Part shown: positions 20,645 through 30,950 of the stretch, piece by piece
How the letters are laid out: each line of letters opens with the position of its first letter
Position numbering within the stretch: the stretch's first letter is position 1
Origin: Diphasiastrum complanatum
Lineage: Eukaryota > Streptophyta > Lycopodiopsida > Lycopodiales > Lycopodiaceae
Direction of reading: 5' to 3'
Assembly (NCBI GenBank): GCA_029204225.1
Contig: CM055096.1
Location: 5,223,504-5,287,503 of the forward strand
Length of the DNA stretch: 64,000 nucleotides
Notes under the pieces: model-generated
Told to the model about the DNA's origin: nothing
The model's database searches: none
Seen by the model: only the letters and a program-made list of their open reading frames with translations
Translations under genes and position numbers: made by a program

Positions 20645-21742
20645 ATTGAATGGCCTAGGTGATGAGTTCACCAACTTGGTCCAATCATTTGCTATTCAAG
20701 ACAGTCTTCCATCCACTGAAAAGTTGCACAATGTTCTTGTGGCCAAGGAGAGTAGGCTCCTACACCTCAAGACAAGAATCGGTGGAATGTCACTTAATGG
20801 AGGAGAGGAGAAAGCAAATTTTACATCCAAAGGTAAGAAGAAACAACATCCATTCAAGAAGAATCAAGACAAGGAGGCTGAGATGAAGAATGGAGGATCA
20901 ACTTCCAAAGGCAAAGTGAAGAACAAGGCAAAGCTCAAGTGTTTCTTTTGTGGGAAGAAAGGACACTTTTCCTCAGAATGTTACTTGAAGAAGAATCAAC
21001 AAGCAAATGGAGATCAAGGAAACATTGCTCAAGAGGAAGAAGATGAGGATGGATTCAACACATCCTTAATGGTTGCATCCACACCAACTTCAAGTCAAGA
21101 CACATGGTGGATAGATAGTGGGGCTTGTTCCCACATGTCTTTTAACAAGCATTATTTTTCTACTCTTCTCTCTTGTAATGACTCTAAGAAGTCAATATAC
21201 ACTGCTAGTGATCAATAATGCAAAATAGATGGTATAGGATCTATTCCTCTTTGCTTAGGCACATCTAAAAGGATAGATCTAGATAATGTTTTGTATGTTC
21301 CTACCATTTCAAGAAACTTGCTTAGTGTAGGACAATTAATGGACAATGGACTAGTTGTACATTTCAAGAATGGAGTTTGTTCCATCTTGAAAAATGATAA
21401 GTGCATAGCTAGTGGCATTAAGCAAGGTAGACTTTTCAAGTCGGATGCTAATGTTGCAAATGAAAGTGTGAACTTGGCTAGGGAGGAGCTATCTCAAGTG
21501 GAGCTTTGGCATAAGAGATTAGGCCATCCTAATCTTCAATCCATGGAGTCAATGGCAAGCAAGGAACTAGCTCTCGGCCTACCAAAAGCTTTCAAAAAGT
21601 GTGGAAAGATGTGTGAGGCATGTGGCCCTGCAAAGGCACACAAATCTTCTTACAAGATATCTTCATCAAGATCTCCCTCTCCTTGGATCTCATACATTCT
21701 GATGTACATAGTTTTTCACATGCAAGTAATGGAGGTGCCTTG
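20645..21742 (+). pseudogene. Copia gag end, protease and pre-integrase (family C), copy 1
   Basis: Starts in mid-gag (LNGLGDEFTNLVQSFAIQDS), then a lysine-rich region, a CX2CX4HX4C knuckle CFFCGKKGHFSSEC, protease WWIDSGACSHMSFNKHYF with D-S-G, and pre-integrase VELWHKRLGHPNLQS with MCEACGPAKAHKSS. A TAA at about 21216 replaces GAA of the partner copy at 58323. Near 21686 a one-base loss throws the frame at SSRSPSP, shared with the partner. Confidence 0.88.
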
Positions 21743-22608
21743 ATGTATGTAACATTTATAGATGATTGTACTAGATTCACATGGATTGAGTTACTATCAA
21801 AGAAAAGTCTTGTATATGAAGCTTTCATTTCATTGAGTTCAAGTCTGTAGTTGAGAAGCAGCTTAGTAGTTCCATCAAGGCACTAAGATGTGATAATGGA
21901 GGAGAGTACACCTCCAATAAAATGAAAGACTTTTGTGAGATCAATGGCATTAGATTGCAATACACTTGTTCCTACACCCCCCAACAAAATGGGGTAACCG
22001 AGAGGAAAAATAGGAGTCTATGTGAATGTGCAAAGTGTTTAATACTTGACGCATCACTTCCCATCTCATTTTGGGGAGAAGCTATAACTTGTGCTAATTA
22101 CTTGTGTAATAGACTTCCTAATAGTGCTATTGATGGCATCTCACCATATCAAGCTTTGTTTGGTAAGAAACCCAATGTAAAAGATTTTAAAATCTTTATA
22201 TGTATTTGTTATGTCCACATCCCTTTGGAGACAAGAAGGAAGGAAGATGCTAGCTCCTTCAAAGGGATTTTTGTTGGCTATGGAGAAAATAGCAAGGGCT
22301 ATAGGATATATGATCCTATATCCAAGAAAGTAAAGGTAAGCAAGGATGTACTTTTTGATGAGTCACAATTTGCTAAAAGCTTGTCTAATGGATCTAACCC
22401 ATTGTACATTGAAGATCTTGACAAACCTGAGGAGGACCTTGACAAACTCGAGGAGGACCTTGACAAACCCGAGGATGGATACAAAGATCCTAGTCAAAGG
22501 GGGCCGAGAAGATCAACAAGAAGCAAGGCCGAGCCCTCAAGGCTCACCTATGTGGACAAGGGAAAGCAAAAGGAAGGTCTACATCTTCTACCTCTTACTC
22601 CTTCTTAG
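21743..22608 (+). pseudogene. Copia integrase (family C), copy 1
   Basis: Shifted frames give LDLIHSDVHSFSHASNGGAL (first catalytic Asp), FIDDCTRFTWIELLSKKSL, then LRCDNGGEYTSNKMK (second Asp) and NGVTERKNRSLCECAK (Glu), so the D-D-E residues are all present though not in one frame. The C-terminal part reads FVGYGENSKGYRIYD and DVLFDESQ. A short in-frame repeat near 22416-22470 encodes three EDLDK(P/L)E units. Ends PLTPS then stop. Confidence 0.88.
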
Positions 22609-24052
22609 TTACATTGCTTGAAGAAGCATCATCTTTCAAAGAAGCATATAGATCTAAAGCTTGGAGAGATGCAATGCAAGTAGAGTATGATGCATTAGAA
22701 GAAAATCATACTTGGAATCTTGTAAATATTATAAGAGGGAAGAAGCCACTTGCATGTAAGTGGATTTATAGAATAACGTACAATCAAGATGGATCTATTA
22801 GTAAGTACAAGTCTAGTCTTGTTGCTAAAGGATTTTTTCGAGTAAAAGGATTGGATTATGAAGAAACATTTGCACCTATAGCTAAGCGTGTAACTATTAG
22901 ATTAATCATGTGCATTGCTACTTTTTCAAGTGGGATCTCTACCAAATGGATGTGACAATTGCTTTCTTGAATGGCTTCTTATAAGAGGAAATCTACATGA
23001 TGCAACCCGAGGGCTTCATCAAGGTTAGTGAGCAAAAAGTGTGCTGCTTAAGGAAGAGCTTATATGGCTTGAAGTAAGCACCTAGAGCTTGGTATTCTAG
23101 GTTGCATGATTTTCTCTATTCCCTTGGCTTTGTACATGTAATGAAGGAAAGATCATCATTTGTGTGATTTATGTTGATGACATCATTATGACAAGAAATG
23201 ATGATGAAGGCATAGGCAAAGTAAAAGTTGATTTATCTAGTGAGTTCAAGATGGTAGATCTAGGCTTCCTAAAGTTTATACTTGGGATAGAAGTGTCTAG
23301 AAGTAGAAATTGTACTTCATAAGTCAACCTAAGTATGCTACTTCCATTCTTGAAAAGTTTGGTATGAAGGATTGTAAGAGGATTGACACCCCTATGGAGC
23401 ATGTTGTGAAAGCATCTAATGAAGGTGATGAAGCATCCTTTGAGGACATCATCCTCTTTAGAAAGCTTATAGGCTCCCTAATCTATTTAACCATCACTAG
23501 ACTTGACTTACGTTTTTGTGTAAGCAAGTTGAGTCAAAGTATGCAAGCTCCTTTAGTGCATCATTGGAAAAGTGCCAAGAGAGTGCTTAGATATGTTTCT
23601 AGTACTAGATGTTTTGGCATACTTTATGAAGGATCTAACTTGCACTTGAGAGCCTACATTGTGGAGGAGTAATACCTTGGCTTTTCAAAAAGCAAGGTAC
23701 TATCTCACTATCTTCTTGTGAAGCCGAGTTTAAGACATTGACTTCAACAACTAAAGAGCTCCTATGGCTAAGAAGACTCTTGATGGAGCTACATGTGCTA
23801 AAGGCCGAGGAGATCCCTTACATATATTGTGACAATCAAGCTTCTCAACAAATTGCTTCCAATCCTATCTTCCATGCTAGAACAAAGCATATTGAGATAG
23901 CTCACCACTTTGTGAGGGAGAAGGTACAATCCAAGGAGGTGCAACTACATCATGTACCATCATCTGAATGCATAGCTGATATCTTAACCAAGCCATTGTC
24001 CAAAGATCCATTTGACAAGTTAAGATATGCTCTTGGAATTGATGTACATTAG
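22609..24052 (+). pseudogene. Copia reverse transcriptase and RNase H (family C), copy 1
   Basis: 22614-22955 starts RT (AWRDAMQVEYDALEENHTWN, KPLACKWIYRITYNQDGSIS). Multiple stops follow, with QMDVTIAFLNGF, SLYGLK, VIYVDDIIMTRND (YVDD box near 23166-23190) readable. 23310-23672 covers the connection region, 23738-24052 RNase H (TKELLWLRRLLMELHVL, YCDNQASQQIASNPIFHARTK, ADILTKPLSKDPFDKLRYAL). All breaks I checked are shared with 60287-61730, so they predate the duplication. Confidence 0.9.
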
Positions 24053-24076
24053 ATTTGCCAAGTTAGAAGTGAGGAG

Positions 24077-24840
24077 TGTTGAAAATCACTTATCATTTTT
24101 TATTGTAAATAAAGGTCAATCATGAGTACAATGTTCATGATCTGATTTCACACGTGTGGAGCCTATTCCCACGTGTGAAATAAAGTACTTTCCATATTTG
24201 TGAATATCTACTTTGATTTTGTATCAATCAAGTCAAGTGTGAACATGATATCACTAGTTTTTAGTCAAGTTGACTAGTCACCTAGAAGTTAGCTTATCCT
24301 TGCATGTGCATGAGTAAATGCTCCCACATGGCAAGTGGATGTTCACACATGTGTATAGAGTTCTAGAAGTTAAGAGTTGACCATTTTTCTTAGATCCTAT
24401 TTTGTAGGGAATATTCCTATATTATAGGAGACTAGCTCTTTGGATTATAGCCATATTCTAGAAGGTCAACTTTGGATAAGAATCAAGGATGGATCAAATG
24501 GATAGATATGAGTGATGTGGCACTCTTCACACGTGTGAAGACCTATTGGACTGTACCAAACTTGTGGATGTACTTCATCCATAAAAGGATCATCATTTTG
24601 CTAATGAGATTGATGAGACTTTTGCATTCTACACTTTTGTGAGATTTCTAGTCAATAGAATTGTGATTTTATTGAATGATTGCTATCAAGAACCTATGTA
24701 CATGTGGACAATACTCCACACGTTTGAGGCTGCTCTCACTTGTTTATGAAGATTTGATCCATTGCTTTTGCTTAAATCTAAGTTTAGTGAATCTAGATCA
24801 AGATCTAAAGTGTAGAACTTGATAGATCCATTGATTAAGC
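24077..24840 (+). mobile_element. Copia 3' LTR family C with PPT
   Basis: Begins TGTTGAAAATCACTTATC after the purine tract AGAAGTGAGGAG (24065-24076), 24 bp past the RNase H stop. Holds an inverted pair TTTCACACGTG/CACGTGTGAAA (24146-24156 and 24170-24180) and the perfect palindrome CTTCACACGTGTGAAG (24525-24540). The 3' end is uncertain, near 24840. Confidence 0.75.
24525..24540. promoter_or_regulatory. Perfect palindrome CTTCACACGTGTGAAG in LTR family C
   Basis: A 16-bp perfect palindrome with core ACACGTGT, a bZIP/bHLH-type (ABRE/G-box-like) sequence. About 40 bp upstream of a CATAAAAGG TATA-like box. Variants occur in LTR families A, D and G. Function is inferred. Confidence 0.5.
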
Positions 24841-25150
24841 AACCAATGGCGACACTGTACTATTATGTACACTCCCTGAATTGCTCTGATACCAACTTAG
24901 AATCTGCTTCAAACAGGAACACATATCATGCTACACAGTAACACAAACAAAAAAACACTCTCTACAACAAGCTCACATAGCAATTGTATTTCTCAAAATG
25001 AAATTACACTGTACATATAGTTCTTCACTAAGACAACCCATGCATGATCCAGGTTGCCGTTGACGGGACGCGTGTCCCATCAACTCGCCTCGTGGTGAGG
25101 CCAACTGATCCTTATCCACTTCTAGGACCCATTGTACAGTAATACAGTAG
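24841..25150 (-). mobile_element. Reversed Copia LTR fragment with PBS (family E)
   Basis: On the minus strand an LTR-like stretch ends at a PBS: TTGGTATCAGAGC is the complement of 24883-24895, the classic plant Copia initiator-Met tRNA site. Only about 40 bp of internal sequence follows. The LTR start is estimated near 25140. Confidence 0.6.
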
Positions 25151-25261
25151 TTCTACTTTAATTCTAACTAGATCATCATCTAATCTTTTTGGATTTTTAG
25201 ATTCGAACTATGTTCGAGATGTAATGGATAGGAAATCCATTAATGTTAATTGTATTTTCAT

Positions 25262-25675
25262 AGGTAATGGAGCTATATCATGAAACAAGCCACTATCTCA
25301 TTATCATCTAGTGAGGCCGAGTACAAAGCACTTACACATTGCACAAAGAAGATGGTATGGATCAAGAGGATGATCAAGGATCTTCACTTACTGGATTTTT
25401 TAGAGAGCCCAATCATCTTTTGTGACAATCAATCAGCCCAAAGATTGGCAACCAGTCCTATCTTTTATGCTAGGAGCAAGCATATTGAGGTGCAATATCA
25501 TTTTGTGAGGGAGCAAGTCATTGCAAAGGAGGTAAAGCTTCAACATGTGTCCTCAAGGGAATGTGCGACGAATATTTTCACCAAAGCATTGGGAAAAGAC
25601 TTGTTCATGAAGCATAGGACTTCACTTGGAGTGTTATTAAAGTATATGCTAAAACTAGTTGAAGAGAGAGTGTGA
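25262..25675 (+). pseudogene. Copia RNase H domain (family A element), 5' truncated
   Basis: Encodes KQATISLSSSEAEYKALTHC, KKMVWIKRMIKDLHLLDFLE, FCDNQSAQRLATSPIFYARS and NIFTKALGKDLFMKHRTSLG. A Copia pol end with no RT upstream. The frame ends inside the LTR start, as in many Copia elements. Partner 62940-63353 differs by one residue. Confidence 0.9.
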
Positions 25676-26316
25676 AAGATTCAACTAGTATGATCATATT
25701 TGCTATATTTCCATATTTGACAAATTGAGATCAACTTTGTTTTAGGCTTAGAGTTTGACTTTTCAAAGTTCATTAGTCTAAATTTCATTTGAATAAACAC
25801 TTTTTGAAAGTGTGGAAAAGTTAGAAGTCGAGTTTGAGTAGATTCAAATTTGAATGTTGGGTACTTTGAATCTAGACCCAAAAATAGTAGGGTTAGCATT
25901 TTGGTGAGAAAGCCAAGTGGCCAAATAGGGTTTGGACCTGTTATAAAAGGATGTAACTCATGGAGAGACATATCTTCTCTCTTCTCTGTCTCATTTCATG
26001 CTTATACATGGTTCTCTTGGGTTCTACTATCCATTGGTGCACTATACTTGTGATTGCATGCAATTCTATGTGTAGAATGATCTATATTTGCTATTTCTGG
26101 ATCCACACATGTGAAATACATTAGCTTGCTGGTTTTGTACGGAGAGAAACAGTACTTTTTCATTTGATTCATGATTGATCAAGTTCTATTAGAGTCTGCA
26201 TCTCATTTTGTGTGTAGATGCTGATTTTTCTACATTGGTGACATTGGTAGAGCAGCTTCTTTTGTAATTAAAGATCTTTTGTGGATTGGATCCTCAATGA
26301 CCTAAAATCCTTCACA
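25671..26316 (+). mobile_element. Copia 3' LTR family A, complete, 646 bp
   Basis: Starts TGTGAA and ends TTCACA, a perfect 6-bp terminal inverted repeat with TG...CA ends. Preceded by the PPT GAAGAGAGAG (25661-25670). TATAAAAG at about 25942-25949. The exact counterpart is 63349-63994. Other copies: 6627-7166 (plus), 33085-33523 and 35753-36384 (minus). Confidence 0.93.
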
Positions 26317-26774
26317 AACAAGACATGTAACACGGGGCATATTATAAGATAGCTACTTTTATTAACTGAATTTTATTTTCATATTGTGGTTTGAAAGGGT
26401 AAACAACCTTATCTTGCCAACCGTGTCTCAAGGATTGAATCAGCACCAGTTAACACTGAAGTGGATGATGAACTATCAGATGCTGCATTGTTTTATGTGT
26501 TGCATTGATTGCCCCTTGCATTGCTTGCAACTTGCCAACATTATTGTGCTCTGCCAATCACAATATTGTTTTTTAACACAGAACTAACAAGATAAAAGTC
26601 TATCCGTCCTAGAATGGATTTTTTCTTACGATTTTCAAAGAGGTGTGTAATTATGGATCAGCTATCCAACTCTAATGAAATTGGCCTTTACACGCTGATT
26701 GTGTGATCCACCAATCTGAAATGCCATCCAGCTATAATCTTCAAATTTGATTAGAGCGAGAAAGTAGGGTATTG

Positions 26775-26776
<2 letters not shown>
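26317..26776. other. No feature seen
   Basis: About 460 bp of AT-rich sequence after the LTR. A 67-codon frame at 26384 has no recognisable motif. Confidence 0.4.

Positions 26777-26841
<65 letters not shown>
26777..26841 (+). repeat. (GA)n microsatellite
   Basis: About 32 uninterrupted GA units, followed by imperfect CATGCATGC and GGAGGAGG words to about 26990. Confidence 0.97.
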
Positions 26842-26843
<2 letters not shown>

Positions 26844-27244
26844 GAGGGCAATGTACATGCATGCATGGGGAGGAGGGTCATGCATCCTTCTCCCCATACA
26901 TGCATCCTCCTCCCCACTTTCTAGTTCAAAAAAAGTGTATGCATGGGTGAGGGAGGAGGATGCATGTGGTCCCTCACCCATGCATACAAAAGTGTACATA
27001 AGTTTAAATATATATAGACTAGTAAAGAGTGTCCGCCATTGACGGGCAATGGATGGCCGACAATCTATGTGGTGGCTTGTGGTCGAGATGTGTAGATGAT
27101 GCTTAGAGCGGGCGATTGGTGATTGAAGGCGGACAAAAGAAGAACAATCGAATGGCCTTGACAGACAATTTGGGTTACAACTGATGGTTTGGGTCGAAGG
27201 TCAATGATTTGGGTCAAAAGTTGTCAGTGACAATTAACCACATT

Positions 27245-27248
<4 letters not shown>
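26842..27248. other. Low-complexity flank, no gene
   Basis: Repeats of TGCATCCTCCTCCCC/GGGGAGGAGG and CCCATGCAT near 26860-26990, then 250 bp with no recognised content. Confidence 0.4.

Positions 27249-27319
<71 letters not shown>
27249..27319 (+). repeat. (GA)n microsatellite
   Basis: About 35 GA units, directly before the GCCACATGGC minisatellite. Confidence 0.97.
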
Positions 27320-27321
<2 letters not shown>

Positions 27322-27790
27322 GGGGCCCAAAAGTTGCCACATGGCAAGCCACATAGGCCTGCCATGTGAAAAACCATGTAGGTTTGGTACTGGCCATGTG
27401 GCAAGCCACGTAGGCCTACCATTGGCTTGTGTGGCCTGCCACATGGCCTACCATTGGCCTGTGTGGCTTGCCACATGGCCTACCATAGGCCTGTGTAGTA
27501 GGCCACATAGGCTTACTATCTATCAAGCCTATAATAAGTTGCCACATGGCAATTCACGTAGCCTGCCACATGGCAAATCATGCAAGCTTGGGTTTGCCAC
27601 ATGGCAAGCCATGTAGGCCTACCATAGGTTTATGCGGCAAGCCAACTGAGCTCTACCATGTAGGCTGGAGTGGACCCAGAGAGAGAGAGAGAGAGAGAGA
27701 GGTGGGCTCGAAAGTTGACATGTGGCAAGCCATGTAGGTGTACCATAGGCTTGCATGGCAAACCACATAGGCATGAGATAGGACTAATGT
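27320..27790 (+). repeat. Degenerate minisatellite built on GCCACATGGC
   Basis: Words such as GCCACATGGCAAGCCA, GTAGGCCTACCAT and GGCCTGTGTGGC recur at roughly 25-40 bp spacing (for example near 27336, 27395, 27437, 27469, 27541, 27566, 27596 and 27717). The cores GCCACATGGC and TAGGCCTA are near-palindromic. A short (GA)12 tract sits inside at 27678-27701. The frames across it come from the repeat. Confidence 0.85.
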
Positions 27791-27993
27791 ATGCCATGCA
27801 TGCCATAATACGAAAAGATTTTTTGATAGTTCTTTGTTTATATGTGAAGTGGTAGGAATGTCATGACGTGGTTTGCTTATGTCTTTTAAATCTCATACTT
27901 TTTGCCAACAACAAAGGACTCAACTATAAAGAATCGAAGGAGAAATCTAAAAATGACATGTCCGTAAATTTTCTTGATATGTAGTTACAAAGG

Positions 27994-28390
27994 ATGATAG
28001 AAAATACATTTGATAATGTTAATGGTTGTACAGGCAAGCTGGATGATTCACTAGATCAAGAAGAGACATCTAGACACACAACATTTAATGTGGATTTTGA
28101 GGACATCAAACCATCTATGCAAGACCAGCATATGGAAGATGACCAACCAACAGATAATTATAACTTGGAATTTGAAAACCTTATGGATAATGCAAGTGAA
28201 CCCTTATATACAGGATGTAAAGTTATCAAGCCTTTAGCAACGTTGTTACTTTACAATCTTAAGGTGGTACATGGTTGGTCACAAGCAAGCATGGATGAGT
28301 TGCTACATCTTTTGAAGAAAGACATTTAGCCATTAGAAAAAGAGCTTCCACCATCAACATACCAAGCAAAGAAAATGATCAAAGGTCTTG
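27994..28390 (+). pseudogene. CACTA (En/Spm) transposase fragment, TNP2-like
   Basis: Reads NLMDNASEPLYTGCKVIKPL, then LLLYNLKVVHGWSQASMDEL, and after a TAG (28327-28329) LEKELPPSTYQAKKMIKGLG. This order (SEPLYPGC, LYNLK..GWS, LP..YEAKK) is the conserved N-terminal part of plant TNP2-type CACTA transposases, which bind and cut the element ends. The catalytic region is missing: the frame stops at a junction with Copia integrase near 28390. Confidence 0.75.
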
Positions 28391-28709
28391 GAGGCCGAGT
28401 GTCAACTTTCTCAAAACTTTTGGATGCACATGCTATGTCAACATTACTCTTGATGATAGGACCAAGGAGAATCTATCTTCAAGAAAAAGTATACTTGTTG
28501 GATATAGTGAGGTGCGTAAAGCCTACAAGGATTACATTCCTTCTACTAGCAAAGTGATTCTTGGTAGATATGTCATTTTTGATGAGGGGAACATTCCAAA
28601 AGCAACTTCAAGTACTAATGATTTTGATGATGTGGATGGATCTAACAATCTTGATGATGATGTTATGGATTCGTATGAACACTCAAATGTGGACTCCTCC
28701 TTGTTCTAG
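28391..28709 (+). pseudogene. Copia integrase C-terminal fragment
   Basis: Reads RPSVNFLKTFGCTCYVNITL, RTKENLSSRKSILVGYSEV, KAYKDYIPSTSKVILGRYVI then FDEG, the Copia integrase C-terminal signature, followed by an Asp-rich linker and TAG. Open for ~105 codons. It is fused directly to the CACTA scrap upstream. 28710-28921 after it holds nothing recognised. Confidence 0.8.
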
Positions 28710-28921
28710 AAACCCAATGAGATCACAGCTTGACCCTCACACTCTCACAAAGGAAGTTGAATAGAACCTATTTGAGTTTCATGCATACAATGTCAAATTT
28801 TGCTTAAAAAAAGAAAAAATGAATCATTCACCCCTATTGGACTCCACCAAGTACCAATGACTCTACCTCTTTAGCGTTGGAATGAAATTCAAATTTTTAG
28901 AAATGTGATGCTTATTTCTCA

Positions 28922-29386
28922 CTAAGATATGTGCTTACAAAGAGCTAATGCTTCCCTCTCGGTTGTGGTATAGTTCATTTCTGCAGATGTTAATTGCCTA
29001 CTAATGAAACGAATTGGATAGTCCTTCTTGTACTCTCCGGGTTGAGTTAGCACTGCACCGATGGCAAACTTCGATGCATCAGTGTGCACGTGAAACTCCT
29101 TCATGTAATCTGGATCTCGCAAGATAGGAGCAGTTGTCAAGACGAGTTTGAGTTCTTGGAAGGCCTTTCTTTGTTCATCCGTCCACTTAGGATTTACGGT
29201 CACTCTGTATATCCATCGTGCTTTACTAGCAAAATCGCGAATATGGCAACGATAGTAATTAGCGTGACCCATAAAACAATAAGTGTTTTGGACCGTTTTG
29301 GGTTCTGGACTCTCAACGATGACTTTGATCTTCTCTAGGTACTTCCAATTGAATTGATTATAGATTGCTTCACAAGTGGATTGCAA
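28922..29386 (-). pseudogene. Ty3/gypsy reverse transcriptase/RNase H fragment
   Basis: Reads FMGHANYYRCHIRDFASKAR, WTDEQRKAFQELKLVLTTAP, EFHVHTDASKFAIGAVLTQP, YPIRFISRQLTSAEMNYTTT and EREALAL. This is the end of a Gypsy RT and the start of its RNase H (first catalytic Asp in HTDAS). Uninterrupted for 154 codons, but both ends are cut. A relative lies at 36385-36847. Confidence 0.9.
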
Positions 29387-29402
29387 ATAGAGGCAAGTCC
29401 AT

Positions 29403-29705
29403 GTGAGACAGAAGAATCCTACTAGATTGGATTATGCAATTGAAATTGCATCCAAATATGAAAATGCTCTAATTGATACTCGTATGTCCATATTCTATAA
29501 TAGCCACAACCAATCTAGAAATGATCGATTCCTAGTTGGGTCAAGTTTGGGACCAAACGTGGAATCAAGAGTGGATTATTTCCATTGTCAGGGACATCAA
29601 ACTCATTGTGTGAAACTTGGAGACTCTAGGTTTGAAGTGTTGAACTCTAACTCCCTAGCTAAAGATATCTGGGAATGGAAGCCAAGAGCAAAACAAAAGC
29701 CTTGA
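29403..29705 (+). pseudogene. Possible retroelement gag fragment
   Basis: A 100-codon frame reading NPTRLDYAIEIASKYENALI and later FHCQGHQTHCVKL. The first part resembles gag sequences of plant LTR elements; the Cys/His cluster is not a full zinc knuckle. Weak call. Confidence 0.35.
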
Positions 29706-30270
29706 CCTAGAAGTTCATCCCGCCTTTAAGGGTTAAAAGAAAGTGACTAACCCTAAATCTGACTAGTAATATAATTACTACTTTACCCAACCAATAATTC
29801 CACCATGTGAGGTATCCAACATTCGTATTGGTTTTGCAAGTTTAGCACCTGGCGCTTCTGAACTCCATATGATATGTGAAACTTTGAAACCCTATGATGA
29901 TTTGCCGTATGATTTGTGACCGGACTCCATAGCCCAATTGATAAGGCACTGGAACTTTAAATGATGATTGAAATGGAACTAAGCTACTAATTGTGATCTG
30001 ATTGTATTACAACATTATCAAGCCTTGTATACAAGACCTAAGATGTTGTTTTTCATGAAGATCTAATGCTGATTGGAACCCTTTTGGGTCGGCCTAGGAT
30101 GCTATTGGCCGGTCCAGGGGGTAATCTGTTGCTGCTTATCTTGAAGACATGTTGCTACATGGCTTTTGGGTCAGCCTAGGATGCTATTGGCTGGTCCATT
30201 GATCTTTGTGTAACCAGAAATGTTGAGTTCGAAGAATGGGGACCATTCTTTACCCGTGAAGGTCGCCACT
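29706..30270. other. Unassigned; holds a 35-bp direct repeat and a tRNA-Arg-like stretch
   Basis: A 35-bp word starting TTTTGGGTCGGCCTAGGATG occurs at 30082-30116 and 30164-30198 with two differences. 29923-29952 (GACTCCATAGCCCAATTGAT then AAGGCACTGG) resembles the 5' half of a plant tRNA-Arg including an A box; no B box follows. Confidence 0.45.
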
Positions 30271-30950
30271 GTTTAAGAGGCTTATGCCCCTAGTTCCCAG
30301 GTTTGTCGGGGCTAGGAGGTGCCAATCGTCTTAAAAACCAGTTAAATGGAAACTTTATTCACCAAAGGCCACTTTAATGATTCAAAACCAACTTTGGGAC
30401 TCTGCCCATAAGTTTGGGCCCAACTACCAAAAAACCCCCTTGTTGGTGCCCATTCACAAAAAGGTGCACCTCTTTGGGCCTCAGCCATCTCTAGCATTAG
30501 AATAGGCCAACCTCTACATAGCATTCATCCATTGTCATTTTGAGAGAAACTTGGTGAAGAGAAAGAGTTTGTGAGGCAGAGGAAGAGGAAAGGAGAAGAA
30601 GCAAGGTTGTTTGATCCCTGCTTGGTGCCTCCCATTTTTGTGCCTCCCACTCCACTCTTAGCCTTTCTCATTATGCTATCCATTATTATTCAGTGCTCAC
30701 TTTGGAAGAGAGAAGGAAGGAGAAGAAGCAATGTGCTTGTGCCTCCACTCTCTGTATTTATTACCCGTTGTCTGATTCATTCATTGCTATTGATTTTTTG
30801 GTTGATTTATAGCATTGTGTTTATTTGTGGGACTTCATTTTGTATCCCTTTGTTGCCTCTAACCATGTGGTTGTAGGCCCTGATATTGTGAGGATTGTAC
30901 TTGTATATCTTTCCTATCTCTGACATTTGCTTGTAGGCTTGTAAAAAAAG
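30271..30950 (+). repeat. Left arm of a large inverted repeat
   Basis: Pairs with 32351-32890 in opposite orientation. Shared words include CTTATGCCCCTAG, GGGCCCAACTACCAAAAAAC, AACTTGGTGAAGAGAAAGAG and CTTGTATATCTTTCCTATCTC. The left arm has about 140 bp (30640-30770) not in the right arm. Confidence 0.88.

Larger units (their letters stand above)
7087..26322 (+). repeat. Segmental duplication, unit 1
   Basis: Colinear with 41819-64000. Offsets step from 34733 to 35009, 34923, 33473 and finally 37678 as indels accumulate. Differences: unit 1 lacks 276 bp of Gypsy gag (near 9189) and 4219 bp at 16475; unit 2 lacks about 85 bp near 12050 and 1450 bp between 12625 and 14075. Sequence between indels is very similar: the 646-bp LTR at 25671 differs from its partner at one position that I could find. 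Confidence 0.93.

Noticed and set aside
22416-22470. Short tandem repeat encoding EDLDK(P/L)E considered as a CRISPR-like or regulatory array
   Set aside because: Three in-frame 27-bp units inside Copia integrase linker; an ordinary coding repeat.
26662-26999. Frames of SLSLSL or ERERER across GA tracts (also 27209-27616, 13060-13091, 53435-53632)
   Set aside because: Products of the dinucleotide repeat, not proteins.
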